The translations under genes were made by a program, and so were the position numbers. 64,000 bases of DNA from Nocardioides plantarum (GTDB lineage: Bacteria > Actinomycetota > Actinomycetes > Propionibacteriales > Nocardioidaceae), in the NCBI RefSeq assembly GCF_006346395.1, contig NZ_VDMS01000001.1, forward strand, positions 62,001 to 126,000. Direction: 5' to 3'. Below are positions 54,664 through 64,000 of the stretch, in pieces (position 1 is the first letter of the stretch; each line of letters starts with the position of its first letter). The notes below the pieces were generated by a model, which did no database searches, had not been told where the DNA came from, and worked only from the letters and a program-made list of their open reading frames with translations.

Positions 54664-54718
54664 GGTGCAGCACGTCGATCTTCCGGTCCGACACGCGGGA
54701 GGGTCCGCAGATCGCCTG

Positions 54719-54754
54719 CGGTGGTCTCGAGACGCGTCGCTCCTCAACCTTCGC
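54719..54754. repeat. REP-like element after yebC
   Basis: GGTGGTCTCGAGACGCGTCG followed by CTCCTCAACCTT, directly after the yebC stop. TCTCGAGA is its palindromic centre. The same style appears at 44820-45031. Possible terminator. Confidence 0.6.
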
Positions 54755-55522
54755 TCAGGCGAGCTCCAGCTCCGCCAGCACGTCGTCGGAGACGTCGTAG
54801 TTGGCGTAGATGTTCTGGACGTCGTCGAGGTCCTCGAGCACGTCGATGAGCTGGAAGACCTTGCCGGCCCCCTCGGCGTCGAGGCCGACCTTGTTGTCGG
54901 GCACGAACGAGGCGTCGGCGGCGTCGTAGTCGATGCCGGCGGCCTGGAGCGCGGTGCGTACGCCGACCAGGTCGTTGGACTCGCTGATGACCTCGAGCTT
55001 GTCTCCGAGGTCGTTGACCTCGTCGGCGCCGGCCTCGAGGGTGGCCTCGAGGACGTCGTCCTCACCGATGGTCTTGCCGTCCTGCTCGACCGGCACGAGC
55101 ACGACGCCCTTGCGGTTGAACAGGAACGACACCGAGCCGGGGTCGGCCAGGGATCCGCCGTTGCGCGACATGGCGGTGCGGACCTCCATCGCGGCGCGGT
55201 TCTTGTTGTCGGTGAGGCACTCGATGAGGATCGCGACACCGCCGGGGCCGTAGCCCTCGTACATGATCGTCTGGTAGTCGGCACCGCCGGTCTCGGCGCC
55301 GGAGCCCCGCTTGACCGCACGGTCGATGTTGTCCTTGGTGACCGACGACTTCTTCGCCTTCTGGATGGCGTCGAACAGCGTCGGGTTGCCCGACGGGTCT
55401 CCCCCGCCCATGCGCGCAGCGACCTCGATGTTCTTGATCAGCTTGGTCGTCATCTTGCTGCGCTTGGAGTCGAGCGCGGCCTTCTTGTGCTTCGTGGTCG
55501 CCCACTTGGAGTGCCCGGACAT
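54755..55522 (-). CDS. yebC: YebC/PmpR-family protein
   Basis: A 255-residue protein starting [18 protein letters not shown], with [33 protein letters not shown] and acidic C-terminal domains. The family has been described as transcription regulators and, in recent work, as a factor that helps ribosomes pass proline stretches, a role overlapping EF-P. AGAGGT precedes ATG. The usual neighbour of ruvC and pdxT. Confidence 0.97.
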   Translation of the reverse strand: MSGHSKWATTKHKKAALDSKRSKMTTKLIKNIEVAARMGGGDPSGNPTLFDAIQKAKKSSVTKDNIDRAVKRGSGAETGGADYQTIMYEGYGPGGVAILIECLTDNKNRAAMEVRTAMSRNGGSLADPGSVSFLFNRKGVVLVPVEQDGKTIGEDDVLEATLEAGADEVNDLGDKLEVISESNDLVGVRTALQAAGIDYDAADASFVPDNKVGLDAEGAGKVFQLIDVLEDLDDVQNIYANYDVSDDVLAELELA

Positions 55523-55534
55523 GCGCTACCTCTT

Positions 55535-56155
55535 CTAGATCTGCGTCACGAGGTCCACGAACAGTCCGTGGACCCGGGGGTCGTCGCCCACCTCGGGATG
55601 GAAGGACGTCGCCATGAGCGGGCCCTGTCGCACCATGACGATCCTATCCAGGACCTCGCCGTCGTGACCGTCGACCTCGACGCGCGCCAGCACCTCGACG
55701 TCGGGACCCGTCGACTCGACCCACGGCGCGCGGATGAACACCCCGTGGACCGGGGCGTCGAGGCCGGTCACCGAGACGGGTCCCTCGAACGAGTCGACCT
55801 GGCGCCCGAAGGCGTTGCGTCGCACGGTGACGTCGAGCCCGCCGATGGTCTCCTGGCCGGCGGCGCCGTCGAGGATCCGGTCGGCGAGCAGGATCATCCC
55901 GGCGCAGGTGCCGAGCACCGGGCGGCCGTCCGCGACGTGACGGCGCAACGGTGCGAGCAGGTCGAAGGTACGGGCCAGCGTGGCCATCGTCGTCGACTCC
56001 CCACCCGGCAGCACGAGGCCGTCGACCGCCTCGAGCTCGGCGGGGCGTCGTACGGCGACCGCGCGGACGTCGAGGGAGGCGAGAGCGCGGAGGTGCTCAC
56101 GCACGTCGCCCTGCAGGGCGAGCACCCCGATGGTGGGGCCGGAGGGGATGCTCAT
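55535..56155 (-). CDS. pdxT: Pyridoxal 5'-phosphate synthase glutaminase subunit PdxT
   Basis: Supplies ammonia from glutamine to PdxS. The 206-residue amidotransferase shows [29 protein letters not shown], the nucleophile in [19 protein letters not shown] and [14 protein letters not shown] 56155 is seven bases after TACGAT and lacks a Shine-Dalgarno sequence, so it may have its own leaderless promoter despite lying 44 bases after the esterase gene, which separates it from pdxS. Confidence 0.96.
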   Translation of the reverse strand: MSIPSGPTIGVLALQGDVREHLRALASLDVRAVAVRRPAELEAVDGLVLPGGESTTMATLARTFDLLAPLRRHVADGRPVLGTCAGMILLADRILDGAAGQETIGGLDVTVRRNAFGRQVDSFEGPVSVTGLDAPVHGVFIRAPWVESTGPDVEVLARVEVDGHDGEVLDRIVMVRQGPLMATSFHPEVGDDPRVHGLFVDLVTQI

Positions 56156-56162
56156 CCGAGGG

Positions 56163-56168
56163 ATCGTA
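56163..56168 (-). promoter_or_regulatory. -10 box of a probable leaderless pdxT transcript
   Basis: TACGAT on the minus strand, seven bases before the pdxT ATG. Confidence 0.55.
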
Positions 56169-56199
56169 GGGAGCGACGCGCGCCGCTCGACACCGGGGC

Positions 56200-57684
56200 T
56201 CAGGAGGTGGCCAGGCGCAGGAACCGGAGGCGGCCGAGCCGGCCGTCCACGGGGAACGGCGTGGGGCCCTTGGGTCCGAGCGCGAGGTAGGCGCCGTCCT
56301 TGGCGTCGGGCCACGTCGGCAGCCCGGCGACCTCGGGACGCCCGGTGCGGGCGAAGGCCACGAGGTAGTCGGCGACGGCGTCGGAGAGCTCGCCGTCGCG
56401 ACCATCGGTGACGGTGTCGAAGACGTAGTCGGCGTCGGAGCCGTGCCCGGAGGACGTCGAGGCGGCGAACAGGTAGCGGAACGCCGGGGCCCTGCGGGCG
56501 TGGGTGAGCGACTTCGCGACGGCCGGCAGGTCGAAGACGACGTCGTCGAGCACCTCGCCGGCGTAGTCGTCGCCGTAGCGCTTGACGAGACGGGCGTGCC
56601 GGATGCCGCCGAGCTTGTTGCGCACTGCCCCGGGGGCGATGCCGCGCGCGCGGAACCTGGCGTCGGAGAACTCGTCGCGCATGGTGCCGGTGAGGTAGGG
56701 CACCGCCGCCTCCTCGCCCCGCTGGAAGGCGACCGACGCGGACCGTGGCAGCACCTCGTCGAGGACCGGGGCGTCGCCGACGAACGTGCTGAAGGTCGAC
56801 GACAGCAGCGCCTCGGCCGGCAGCTCGCGCAGCTCGTCGGCGGTGAGGTCGGGGAACGCGGATCCCCCGCGGTGACGGGCCGCCTTCAGCGGGAGCGCGC
56901 GGGCGTCGGTCGGCGCGGACTGGCTGATGGCCTTGTCGAAGAGGCCCTCGGCTGCCGGCGAGACCATCAGGGCGTTGACGGACATCGCACCGGCCGAGGC
57001 ACCGGCGAGGGTGACGTTGTCGGCGTCACCGCCGAACGCCGCGATGTTGTCGCGGACCCAGGACAGGGCGGCGACCTGGTCGAGGAGACCGAAGTTGGCG
57101 ATGCCGCCGGGCAGCGACGGGTGGGCGAAGAACCCGAGGCGCCCCAGGCGGTAGTTGACCGTGACCAGCACGATGCCGCGCGTGACCAGGTTGTCGGCCC
57201 TGCTCGACACGGCGTTGCCGCTGCCCTGGACGAACCCGCCGCCGTGCAGGTAGACGACCACCGGCAGGCCCTCGCTGGTGTCGTCGGGACGATCGACGTT
57301 GAGGTAGAGGCAGTCCTCGCCGGACCCGGCCCGCTGCGTCAGCTCGTCGGCGCCGAACCGGTAGGGCTCGGGCTGGGTGCAGGTCCTGCCGAACCCCACG
57401 GCCTGACGGGTGCCCTCCCAGGGTGCGGGCGGCTGCGGCGGCTGCCAGCGCAGCGGGCCGGTCGGCGGGGCGGCGTACGGCAGGCCGCGCCAGGACCGGA
57501 TGGTCCCGTCGGTGATGCTCTGCACCCGTCCCGACGAGGTGACGGCGACACCGGCCACCGACTCGTCGCCGCCGGAGGATCGCTCTCGGTCGGAGGGCGG
57601 GCGGACGACGACCAGGACGATCGCGATGACCAGGAGGGCCGCCGCAGCGAAGACAACCAGGGTCGGGAGGACGGAACGGCGCAC
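56200..57684 (-). CDS. Type B carboxylesterase, membrane anchored
   Basis: A 494-residue alpha/beta hydrolase with an N-terminal membrane segment ([22 protein letters not shown]). Oxyanion-hole VYLHGGGF, nucleophile elbow [12 protein letters not shown] (GASAG replaces the usual GESAG), [11 protein letters not shown] and a late His in SSGHGSD. These match cholinesterase/carboxylesterase family enzymes. It starts 12 bases after pdxS, so it is co-transcribed, yet it splits pdxS from pdxT. Natural substrate unknown; probably an exported or surface ester hydrolase. Confidence 0.92.
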   Translation of the reverse strand: MRRSVLPTLVVFAAAALLVIAIVLVVVRPPSDRERSSGGDESVAGVAVTSSGRVQSITDGTIRSWRGLPYAAPPTGPLRWQPPQPPAPWEGTRQAVGFGRTCTQPEPYRFGADELTQRAGSGEDCLYLNVDRPDDTSEGLPVVVYLHGGGFVQGSGNAVSSRADNLVTRGIVLVTVNYRLGRLGFFAHPSLPGGIANFGLLDQVAALSWVRDNIAAFGGDADNVTLAGASAGAMSVNALMVSPAAEGLFDKAISQSAPTDARALPLKAARHRGGSAFPDLTADELRELPAEALLSSTFSTFVGDAPVLDEVLPRSASVAFQRGEEAAVPYLTGTMRDEFSDARFRARGIAPGAVRNKLGGIRHARLVKRYGDDYAGEVLDDVVFDLPAVAKSLTHARRAPAFRYLFAASTSSGHGSDADYVFDTVTDGRDGELSDAVADYLVAFARTGRPEVAGLPTWPDAKDGAYLALGPKGPTPFPVDGRLGRLRFLRLATS

Positions 57685-57696
57685 GTGAGGGCGCTG

Positions 57697-58629
<933 letters not shown>

Positions 58630-58636
58630 GTCGGCG

Positions 58637-58642
58637 ATCCTA
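58637..58642 (-). promoter_or_regulatory. -10 box of a probable leaderless pdxS transcript
   Basis: TAGGAT on the minus strand, seven bases before ATG 58629, in the 19-base gap after pgsA. Confidence 0.55.
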
Positions 58643-58648
58643 GGCGCG

Positions 58649-59338
58649 TCAGACGGGGTCTGCCGACGCGGGGCCACCCGGTGGGGTGGGGGGCGTGGGA
58701 GCCGGTTCGGCGGCGTCGAGCAGCACCGCCTGGCGGTGGACCTTCCGCACCCGGAACACCACGGTGTAGGTGTTGGCGACCACGAGGACCCACAGGGCGC
58801 CGTACATCAGGATCGGCAGGTCGAAGATCGCCCCGAGCCCCGTCATCACCAGGATCAGGACCAGCCGGTCGGCGCGCTCGGCGATGCCGCCCTTGGCGTC
58901 CATGCCGAGCGACTCGGCGCGGGCGCGGGCGTAGGAGGTGACCGACCCCATCACCAGGCAGTAGATCGAGACGCACTCGTAGAGGTAGCTGTCGCCGGGG
59001 CCGGCGAAGTAGAGCGCGAGCCCCCCGAAGATCGCCCCGTCGCCGAAGCGGTCGAGCGTGGAGTCCCAGAAGGCCCCGAACTTGGAGGACCGGCCGAGCT
59101 CGCGCGCCATCTTGCCGTCGATGAGGTCGCTGAAGACGAAGGCGGTGATGAACAGGACGCCGGCCAGCAGGTGCCCGGTCGGGAAGAACACCAGCGCGCC
59201 CGTGCAGACGCCGACGGTCCCGACGAAGGTCACCGTGTTGGGGCTGATGCCCCACCGGATGAAGAGCCGGACGGCGGGCAGGAGCACGACGCCCTGCCAG
59301 AAGTCCTTGAACCGGTCCAGGAAGCTCGTCTGCAGCAC
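58649..59338 (-). CDS. pgsA: CDP-alcohol phosphatidyltransferase, PgsA/phosphatidylinositol-phosphate synthase-like
   Basis: A 229-residue membrane enzyme with six helices and the full CDP-alcohol motif [12 protein letters not shown].. then [13 protein letters not shown] (DxxDGxxAR-x8-GxxxDxxxD). By position between a HIT gene and pdxS it matches the actinobacterial phosphatidylinositol-phosphate synthase locus. GTG 59338 lies six bases after TAGCCT, so it may be leaderless. In mycobacteria and streptomycetes PatA-like acyltransferase and PimA genes follow; here pdxS follows at once. Confidence 0.9.
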   Translation of the reverse strand: MLQTSFLDRFKDFWQGVVLLPAVRLFIRWGISPNTVTFVGTVGVCTGALVFFPTGHLLAGVLFITAFVFSDLIDGKMARELGRSSKFGAFWDSTLDRFGDGAIFGGLALYFAGPGDSYLYECVSIYCLVMGSVTSYARARAESLGMDAKGGIAERADRLVLILVMTGLGAIFDLPILMYGALWVLVVANTYTVVFRVRKVHRQAVLLDAAEPAPTPPTPPGGPASADPV

Positions 59339-59344
59339 GGCAGC

Positions 59345-59369
59345 AGGCTAGTGGTGCGAGGGGTAGTGT
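59345..59369. promoter_or_regulatory. Two divergent -10 boxes, pgsA and small basic protein
   Basis: TAGCCT (59350..59345, minus, for pgsA) and TAGTGT (59364-59369, plus, for the 44-residue gene) are 13 bases apart. RNA polymerases bound to both would clash, so the two genes may be expressed alternately. Confidence 0.5.
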
Positions 59370-59411
59370 CCGAAGACGGAGCCGTCCAGGCTCTCCATCA
59401 GAGGATTCCGC

Positions 59412-59546
59412 ATGAGCGACAAGTCGCCGCGCCAGGGAATGACCAAGAAGACCGGCAAGTCCATCAAGGAGAAGCGCGCCGACAAGAAGGGCAAGGCGGC
59501 CGGCGACAGCTCGGCCATCGTCGAGACGCCCGGCAAGCGCCGCTAG
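59412..59546 (+). CDS. 44-residue lysine-rich small protein
   Basis: Encodes MSDKSPRQGMTKKTGKSIKE... with about a quarter Lys/Arg residues and no membrane segment. GAGG lies seven bases before the ATG. It sits alone on the plus strand between pgsA and the HIT gene. Such short basic proteins are seen at this spot in related genomes by my recollection, but I cannot name the family. It may bind nucleic acid or membrane phospholipid. Confidence 0.75.
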   Translation: MSDKSPRQGMTKKTGKSIKEKRADKKGKAAGDSSAIVETPGKRR

Positions 59547-59550
59547 CGGG

Positions 59551-60084
59551 TCATCCCACCCAGCTGTTCGCCAGCAACCCGCGGGTGTCGGCGAGCAGCT
59601 CGGGCAGGGTGCGGGTGCGCCCGATGATCGGCATGAAGTTCTGGTCGCCGGGCCAGCGCGGCACGACGTGCTGGTGCAGGTGGGCCGCGATGCCGGCGCC
59701 CGCGACCTCGCCCTGGTTCATCCCGACGTTGAAGCCACCGGCGCCCGAGGCCGCGCGCACGGTGCGCATCGCCTGGCGGGTGAGGTCGGCGATCTCGGCG
59801 GCCTCCTCGTCGGTGGTGTCGGTGTAGTCGGGGATGTGCCGGTAGGGACAGACCATCAGGTGTCCCGGCGAGTAGGGGTAGAGGTTGAGCACGACGAACG
59901 CCAGCCGCCCCCGTCGTACGACGAGCCCGGCGGCGTCGTCGAGGCCGGGGATCCGGCAGAACGGGCACTGGGGCGAGGAGTCGTCGGACGGCTTGTTCTC
60001 GCCGCGGATGTAGGCCATCCGGTGCGGGGTCCAGAGGCGCTCGAGGCCGTCGGGCTCCCCCGCGCCGTCCTGCTGGAGCGTCAT
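59551..60084 (-). CDS. HIT-family hydrolase (Ap4A phosphorylase-like)
   Basis: A 177-residue HIT protein: CPFCRIPGLDD zinc-type pair at the start, LNLYPYSPGHLMVCPYRHI and the histidine triad AHLHQHVVPRW near the end. The family cleaves diadenosine polyphosphates or adenylylated compounds. ATG 60084 overlaps the TetR stop by four bases. Confidence 0.94.
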   Translation of the reverse strand: MTLQQDGAGEPDGLERLWTPHRMAYIRGENKPSDDSSPQCPFCRIPGLDDAAGLVVRRGRLAFVVLNLYPYSPGHLMVCPYRHIPDYTDTTDEEAAEIADLTRQAMRTVRAASGAGGFNVGMNQGEVAGAGIAAHLHQHVVPRWPGDQNFMPIIGRTRTLPELLADTRGLLANSWVG

Positions 60085-60773
60085 GCGGTCGGCTCCGTGG
60101 TCGCCGGGAGCAGCTCGACGAGCGGCAGGTCGGGGTCGATCGTCAGGCCGAGCCGGCGGGCGTGGCCGTCGAGGAGGTTCCAGACCGACTGGGCGAGCAG
60201 GTCGACCAGCACGGGCGCCGCGGGGAGCCGGGGCTCCCGCGACACCCAGCGGCGTACGGCGCCGAAGACGGCTCCGACCAGCCCGTGCGCCAGGGGGTCG
60301 ACGAGGGACCGCTCGTCGTCGTCGAGCTCGGCGCCGAGCAGCGCGATCGCGAGCTCGAGGATGTCGGTGACGGCGTGCGCGATGCGGTCGGTGCCCTGCT
60401 CGAAGGGTCCGGAGAGCTCCTGGGCGGCGAACGCGTGGGCCGCGGGGTGCGCGACCACCCAGTCGACGTAGGCGGCGATGATGCGCCGGATGATCTGGTT
60501 GACCGTGCCGTCGAGCGTGACCTCGGGGACCAGCCCGGCTGTGAGGTCGTCGGCGATGTGGGCGCGGATGGCGCGGTCGAGGTCGGCGCGGTCCTCGAAG
60601 TGGCGGTAGACGACGGTGCGGTTGAGCCCGGCACGCGCGGCGATCTGCTGGACGTGGAACTCGGCGCCCGGCTCGCCCTCGCCGATGACGGCGAGCGCGG
60701 CGTCGAGGATCGTGGCGCGTCGCTCGGCGTTGTGCTTGTCCCAGCGGACCTGCCGGCCGTCCTGCTGCACCAT
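60081..60773 (-). CDS. TetR-family transcriptional regulator
   Basis: A 230-residue regulator: HTH with FHVQQIAARAGLNRTVVYRHF near residues 35-60, then a helical ligand domain (ELSGPFEQGTDRIAHAVTDIL). ATG 60773 is preceded by AGGTG. It lies 23 bases after the ferredoxin reductase, so it is in the diiron-oxygenase operon and may control it through the repeats at 63519-63561. Confidence 0.94.
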   Translation of the reverse strand: MVQQDGRQVRWDKHNAERRATILDAALAVIGEGEPGAEFHVQQIAARAGLNRTVVYRHFEDRADLDRAIRAHIADDLTAGLVPEVTLDGTVNQIIRRIIAAYVDWVVAHPAAHAFAAQELSGPFEQGTDRIAHAVTDILELAIALLGAELDDDERSLVDPLAHGLVGAVFGAVRRWVSREPRLPAAPVLVDLLAQSVWNLLDGHARRLGLTIDPDLPLVELLPATTEPTA

Positions 60774-60796
60774 GTCACCTCGCCCGCCGTGTCGTC

Positions 60797-62485
60797 TCAG
60801 GTGCGCCGGTCGCGCCCCGTGACCAGTCGCCTGAGCGAAGGGTAGCCGCGTCGGTCGGGACCGGCTGCGGACGGTGGGTGGGCCACCCGCGTCATCTCGT
60901 CGACATCGACGATCTTGGCCCGGGGCCGCCCGCGGCGCTCCCCGCGGCGACGCTCCTCGGCGTCGATCGCGCGCCACCCGGCGAGGTCGACGAGGTCGGG
61001 TCGGCGTCCGGCGACGACGGCCGCGATCGACGCGGCGGTGCCGACGGGGGCCGGGAGGCCGCTGACGGACTCGTCAGGGTCGTCGAGGTCGTCGAGCAGG
61101 GAGGCCACGGTCTCCTCGGCGCACGACTTGTTGGTGCCGATGAACCCGGTCGGCCCGCGCTTGACCCACCCGGCGACGTACAGGCCGGGGCGGACGCGGC
61201 CGGCGACGTGGGGCACGGTGCCGGTGGCCTCGTCGTGGGGCAGGTCGCGGACGGGCCGGCCCCGGTAGCCGATGGCACGCAGCACGATGTCGGCGTCGAC
61301 GACCTCGGTCGTGCCGTCGCGCTCGACCTCGACACCTCGGACACCGGTGGTCGCGTCGCCGAGGATGCGGGTCGGGCGGGTGTGGAACCGCAGCACGATC
61401 CGGCGTACGCCGTGGTGCGCGGGGGTCACCGGCCGCGACGCCAGCCGGGCGAGGACCTCCAGCTTGCGGGTGCCGGTCGGGAGCGATGCTCCCCCGGTGT
61501 CGACCACGACGTCGAGAGCACCGCTCTCGGCCAGTCCGGCGAGGCCGACGAGCTCGGGCAGCGTGAAGGCGGCGTCGGCCGGCCCGCGCCGGCCCAGGAC
61601 GACGACCTCGCGCACCCCGCTGCGGCACAGCGCGGCCCACGGGAGCGCGGCGATGTCGGTGTGCTCGAGGGCGGACGGGTCGAGGGCGAGGATCCGGGCC
61701 ACGTCGAGCGCGACGTTGCCGTTGCCGACCACGACGGCCCGCCCCGAGGCACCGTCGAGCGGGACCTCGAGGTCGACCTGGTCGGGGTGGCCGTTGTACC
61801 AGCCGACGAGGTCGGTCGCCGACAGCGAGCCCCGCAGGTGCTCGCCGTCGATGCCGAGGCTCCGGTCGGCGCTGGCGCCGACGGCGTAGACCACGGCGTC
61901 GTACTGGGCCTGCAGCTCGGCGAGGGTCAGGTCGCGCCCGATCTCGACGCCGAGGAAGTAGCGGAAGCCGGGCTGCTCCTCGATGGCGCGGAACAGCCTC
62001 TCGACCTGCTTGGTGTGCTGGTGGTCGGGGGCGACCCCGGCCCGCACCAGGCCGTACGGCGTCGGCAGCCGGTCATAGACGTCGACGCTGATCTCGGGGT
62101 GCTTGAGCAGCTCGTCGGCGGTGTAGAGCCCGGCCGGTCCGGCGCCGACGATCGCGACGCGGCGGCGTCCGCCGCGGCCAAGCCGGCGCTGCGGGACCGT
62201 CGCCGCGAGCGGACGGCGGTCGAGGTGGGGGAAGCAGTCGTAGTAGTCGGCGTTGATCGCGACGAAGGGCTGCTCCTGCGGCGTGAGCACCGAGTCGGGC
62301 TTGATGGCGTCGACCGGGCAGGCCGTCGCGCAGGCGCCGCAGCCGACGCAGGCCGTCGCGTCGACGTACAGCATCTCGGCCTCGGCGAAGCCCGGCTCCC
62401 CCGGCGCCGGGTGGATGCAGTTGACGGGGCACGCGATGACGCAGGACGCGTCGGCGCAGCAGGACTGCGTGACGACGTAGGCCAT
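60797..62485 (-). CDS. Ferredoxin-NADP+ reductase with N-terminal ferredoxin domain (FprB-like)
   Basis: A 562-residue fusion: N-terminal bacterial-type ferredoxin (Cys cluster at 9-23 and CVGCGACATACP at 46-57), then an adrenodoxin-reductase-like FAD/NADP domain with VAIVGAGPAGLYTADELL (GAGPAG at 114-119), VVGNGNVALDVARIL and GTNKSCAEETV. This matches mycobacterial FprB. It probably supplies electrons to the diiron oxygenase encoded ten bases upstream. The basic C-terminal tail (RRGERRGRPRAK) is unusual. Confidence 0.94.
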   Translation of the reverse strand: MAYVVTQSCCADASCVIACPVNCIHPAPGEPGFAEAEMLYVDATACVGCGACATACPVDAIKPDSVLTPQEQPFVAINADYYDCFPHLDRRPLAATVPQRRLGRGGRRRVAIVGAGPAGLYTADELLKHPEISVDVYDRLPTPYGLVRAGVAPDHQHTKQVERLFRAIEEQPGFRYFLGVEIGRDLTLAELQAQYDAVVYAVGASADRSLGIDGEHLRGSLSATDLVGWYNGHPDQVDLEVPLDGASGRAVVVGNGNVALDVARILALDPSALEHTDIAALPWAALCRSGVREVVVLGRRGPADAAFTLPELVGLAGLAESGALDVVVDTGGASLPTGTRKLEVLARLASRPVTPAHHGVRRIVLRFHTRPTRILGDATTGVRGVEVERDGTTEVVDADIVLRAIGYRGRPVRDLPHDEATGTVPHVAGRVRPGLYVAGWVKRGPTGFIGTNKSCAEETVASLLDDLDDPDESVSGLPAPVGTAASIAAVVAGRRPDLVDLAGWRAIDAEERRRGERRGRPRAKIVDVDEMTRVAHPPSAAGPDRRGYPSLRRLVTGRDRRT

Positions 62486-62495
62486 GTCAGGCCGC

Positions 62496-63482
62496 TCAGG
62501 CCGCGGCAGACGCCGGCTGGCTGCGGTAGCGCGAGCTCCGGCCGTCGATCCCGAGTGCGCGCCAGACCCGGCGGGAGACGGGGTTCATGATGCCGGTCTC
62601 CTCGGCGAGCATCCGAACGTCGCCGAAGAGGTCGCGCAGGAACTTCTGCGAGTCCTCGCTGTCCCAGTAGAGGTCGTCGACGACCGACTTGGGGATGCCC
62701 ATGTCACGCCGGGCCTTGGCGCTCGGCACGAGGATCTCGTTGCAGAGCCACTTCATCACCACCGGTACGACGATCGAGAGCACCGCTCGCTCGCCACGGC
62801 GCAGGCGCGGCGCCTTGTGCACGAGGTATTGGTGGGCGAACCCGATGTGGCGGGCCTCCTCGGCCACGTGGATCTGCATGATCCGCTGCAGCAGCGGGTG
62901 CATGCCGTCTCCCGCACGCAGGACGGACTTCTGCACGTGGTCGATCGGCTCCTCGCCGGCGAGCACGCCGTAGAAGAAGCCGAACGGCGCGAGCTTGGCC
63001 GCCAGCGGCAGGAGCGGTCCGACGGTCCGGAAGAACCGCGAGCCGCCGCCGACGTCCTGTCCGGAGCGGTTGACGAACTCCTGGAACATCTGCGTGTGGT
63101 GGCACTCCTCGGTCGCCTCGTGGGTGGCGTAGCGGAACTCGGCCGAGCCGTTGGGCAGCGTGAGCGCGTAGTTCATCAGCCCGGCGATGAGGATCTGCTC
63201 GAACTGCAGCCCGACCTTGGTCACGTTGGCCTGTCGGTAGATCCCGATCCTGATCTGCTCGTCACGGGGCAGTGCCTGGTACCACGGGTGGCGCCCGAGC
63301 ACGTCGACCTCGGGCAGGATCCACCGCTCGTCGGTGGGGTCGATCGCGTGGTCCGGGTCGTCCCAGTCGATGTCGAGGAAGGCGTCGAAGTGCTGCTCGA
63401 CCGACGCCTCGCTGAGCGTGCGCAGTCGCTCCTCGTAGGTGAGGAACGGGTCGCCGGCCTGTGGCTCGAGCGTGCTGGTCAT
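62496..63482 (-). CDS. Diiron oxygenase, AurF-like
   Basis: A 328-residue ferritin-like diiron protein: metal ligands in FEQ near 95, EATEECHH (122-129) and VAEEARHIGF (207-215). The layout resembles AurF-type p-aminobenzoate N-oxygenases and related mycobacterial diiron proteins. ATG 63482 is preferred over GTG 63491 because GAGAGG lies eight bases upstream. It heads an operon with its likely electron donor FprB and a TetR. Substrate unknown: amine, fatty acyl or aromatic. Confidence 0.87.
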   Translation of the reverse strand: MTSTLEPQAGDPFLTYEERLRTLSEASVEQHFDAFLDIDWDDPDHAIDPTDERWILPEVDVLGRHPWYQALPRDEQIRIGIYRQANVTKVGLQFEQILIAGLMNYALTLPNGSAEFRYATHEATEECHHTQMFQEFVNRSGQDVGGGSRFFRTVGPLLPLAAKLAPFGFFYGVLAGEEPIDHVQKSVLRAGDGMHPLLQRIMQIHVAEEARHIGFAHQYLVHKAPRLRRGERAVLSIVVPVVMKWLCNEILVPSAKARRDMGIPKSVVDDLYWDSEDSQKFLRDLFGDVRMLAEETGIMNPVSRRVWRALGIDGRSSRYRSQPASAAA

Positions 63483-63518
63483 GGGGGTCACCTCTCGTCG
63501 ACGGAGCGATCTCCCCCG

Positions 63519-63561
63519 ACGTTAGTGCGACACGACGTCTAGGTAAAGGGTGTGTGCGACA
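63519..63561 (-). promoter_or_regulatory. Promoter and repeated operator of the diiron-oxygenase operon
   Basis: On the minus strand TTTACC (63547..63542) and TAACGT (63524..63519), 17 bases apart, form the best promoter in the window. The plus strand has GTGCGACA twice (63525-63532 and 63554-63561), flanking the -35 box, as expected for a repressor such as the TetR of this operon. Confidence 0.7.
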
Positions 63562-63580
63562 TCGAGTCCCGATAACCCGT

Positions 63581-64000
63581 TCAGAGCACGTGCTCGCCGT
63601 ACATCTCGCCGAGCGGGTCGGCGATCAGCTCGATCCGAGCACCGTCGGGGTCGCGGAAGTAGACCGAGACCCCGCTGTGCACGACGTGCTCGACGCCGGC
63701 GGCCTCGAGCTTGGCGACCAGCCGGTCCCAGTGGACGGGATCGACCGAGATCGCCACGTGGTGCAGGCCGCCCAGCACCTCGGCGTACGGACCGACGTCG
63801 AGCCCCGGGAAGTCGAAGAACGCCAGCAGGTTGCCGTTGCCGAGGTCGAAGAAGAAGTGCGACGACCCGGGGTAGTCGCGGTTGTCGATGAGCTCGGTGA
63901 GCGGGAACTCCAGCAGGTCCTGGTAGAAGCGGATCGTCGTCTCGACGTCGCTGCTGATCAGCGCGGTGTGGTGGAGGCCGCGCGCCGACGAGGCCGGCCG
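63581..64000 (-). CDS. VOC-family (glyoxalase/dioxygenase-like) protein, N-terminus beyond the right edge
   Basis: About 139 residues visible, reading LHHTALISSDVETTIRFYQ, ELIDNRDYPGSSHFFFDLG, then GGLHHVAISVDPVHWDRL and VYFRDPDGARIELIA. Two beta-alpha-beta-beta-beta units with metal ligand positions His (LHHTALI), His (GLHHVAIS) and Glu (RIELIA) are typical of VOC dioxygenases or glyoxalases. The start codon lies past position 64000. Substrate unknown; orientation suggests it could be upstream of, and perhaps unrelated to, the diiron operon. Confidence 0.88.
   Translation of the reverse strand, partial: RPASSARGLHHTALISSDVETTIRFYQDLLEFPLTELIDNRDYPGSSHFFFDLGNGNLLAFFDFPGLDVGPYAEVLGGLHHVAISVDPVHWDRLVAKLEAAGVEHVVHSGVSVYFRDPDGARIELIADPLGEMYGEHVL

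Overview
The window is GC-rich (roughly 70% by eye), densely packed DNA with many start/stop overlaps (ATGA, GTGA, TGATG) and frequent GTG starts. Gene content and order (efp-nusB, the alaS-ruvX-mltG-aro block, the pdxS/pdxT-yebC-ruvCAB-yajC-secDF-apt-rel block, LexA boxes of the CGAAC-N4-GTTCG type, an FprB-like ferredoxin reductase) are those of an Actinomycetota chromosome. The intergenic repeats and protein style suggest a Nocardioides-like (Nocardioidaceae) organism, but that placement is inference. I see no phage, insertion sequence, CRISPR array, rRNA or tRNA.

Layout. 1-7.6 kb: pyrimidine genes on the minus strand, pyrR-pyrB-pyrC, then an hrpB-type helicase, then carA-carB (carB runs off the left edge). 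pyrR and carA each carry a nearly identical 39-nt PyrR-binding leader. 7.7-21.3 kb: a more accessory stretch: an F420-type flavin/deazaflavin reductase, a quinone oxidoreductase, a TetR/SDR/diaminopentanoate-dehydrogenase-like operon, a proline-rich MinD/ParA ATPase, a DUF1206 membrane protein with a disulfide reductase, efp-nusB, a small excalibur protein, a SIMPL protein, and a three-gene polyol dehydrogenase/HAD/CDP-glycerol glycerophosphotransferase operon. 21.5-31.6 kb: one tightly coupled minus-strand block, ORF171-DUF6167-alaS-ruvX-mltG-aroE-prepilin peptidase-aroC-aroK-aroB-aroQ, so alanyl-tRNA synthesis, cell-wall lytic activity and most of the shikimate pathway are probably co-transcribed.

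31.7-39.5 kb: an oligopeptide ABC transporter (oppC-oppA-oppB-oppD-oppF) with rarA overlapping its end. 39.6-43.4 kb: metallo-hydrolase-hisS-aspS. 43.6-44.8 kb: a lone plus-strand DUF349 protein. 45.0-51.5 kb: rel, apt, secF, secD, yajC. 51.7-54.7 kb: a small secreted protein and the SOS-controlled ruvC-ruvA-ruvB genes. 54.8-60.1 kb: yebC, pdxT, an inserted carboxylesterase, pdxS, pgsA, a 44-residue basic protein and a HIT hydrolase. 60.1-64 kb: TetR, FprB-like ferredoxin reductase and a diiron (AurF-like) oxygenase in one operon, then a VOC protein open at the right edge.

No stretch above 300 bases lacks a gene. Recurrent themes are: likely leaderless transcripts, in which a TANNNT -10 box lies 6-8 bases before the start codon; GC-rich REP-like palindromes that have invaded intergenic DNA and even the 3' ends of carA and ruvC; and house-keeping operons interrupted by single unrelated genes (hrpB, the prepilin peptidase, the carboxylesterase).
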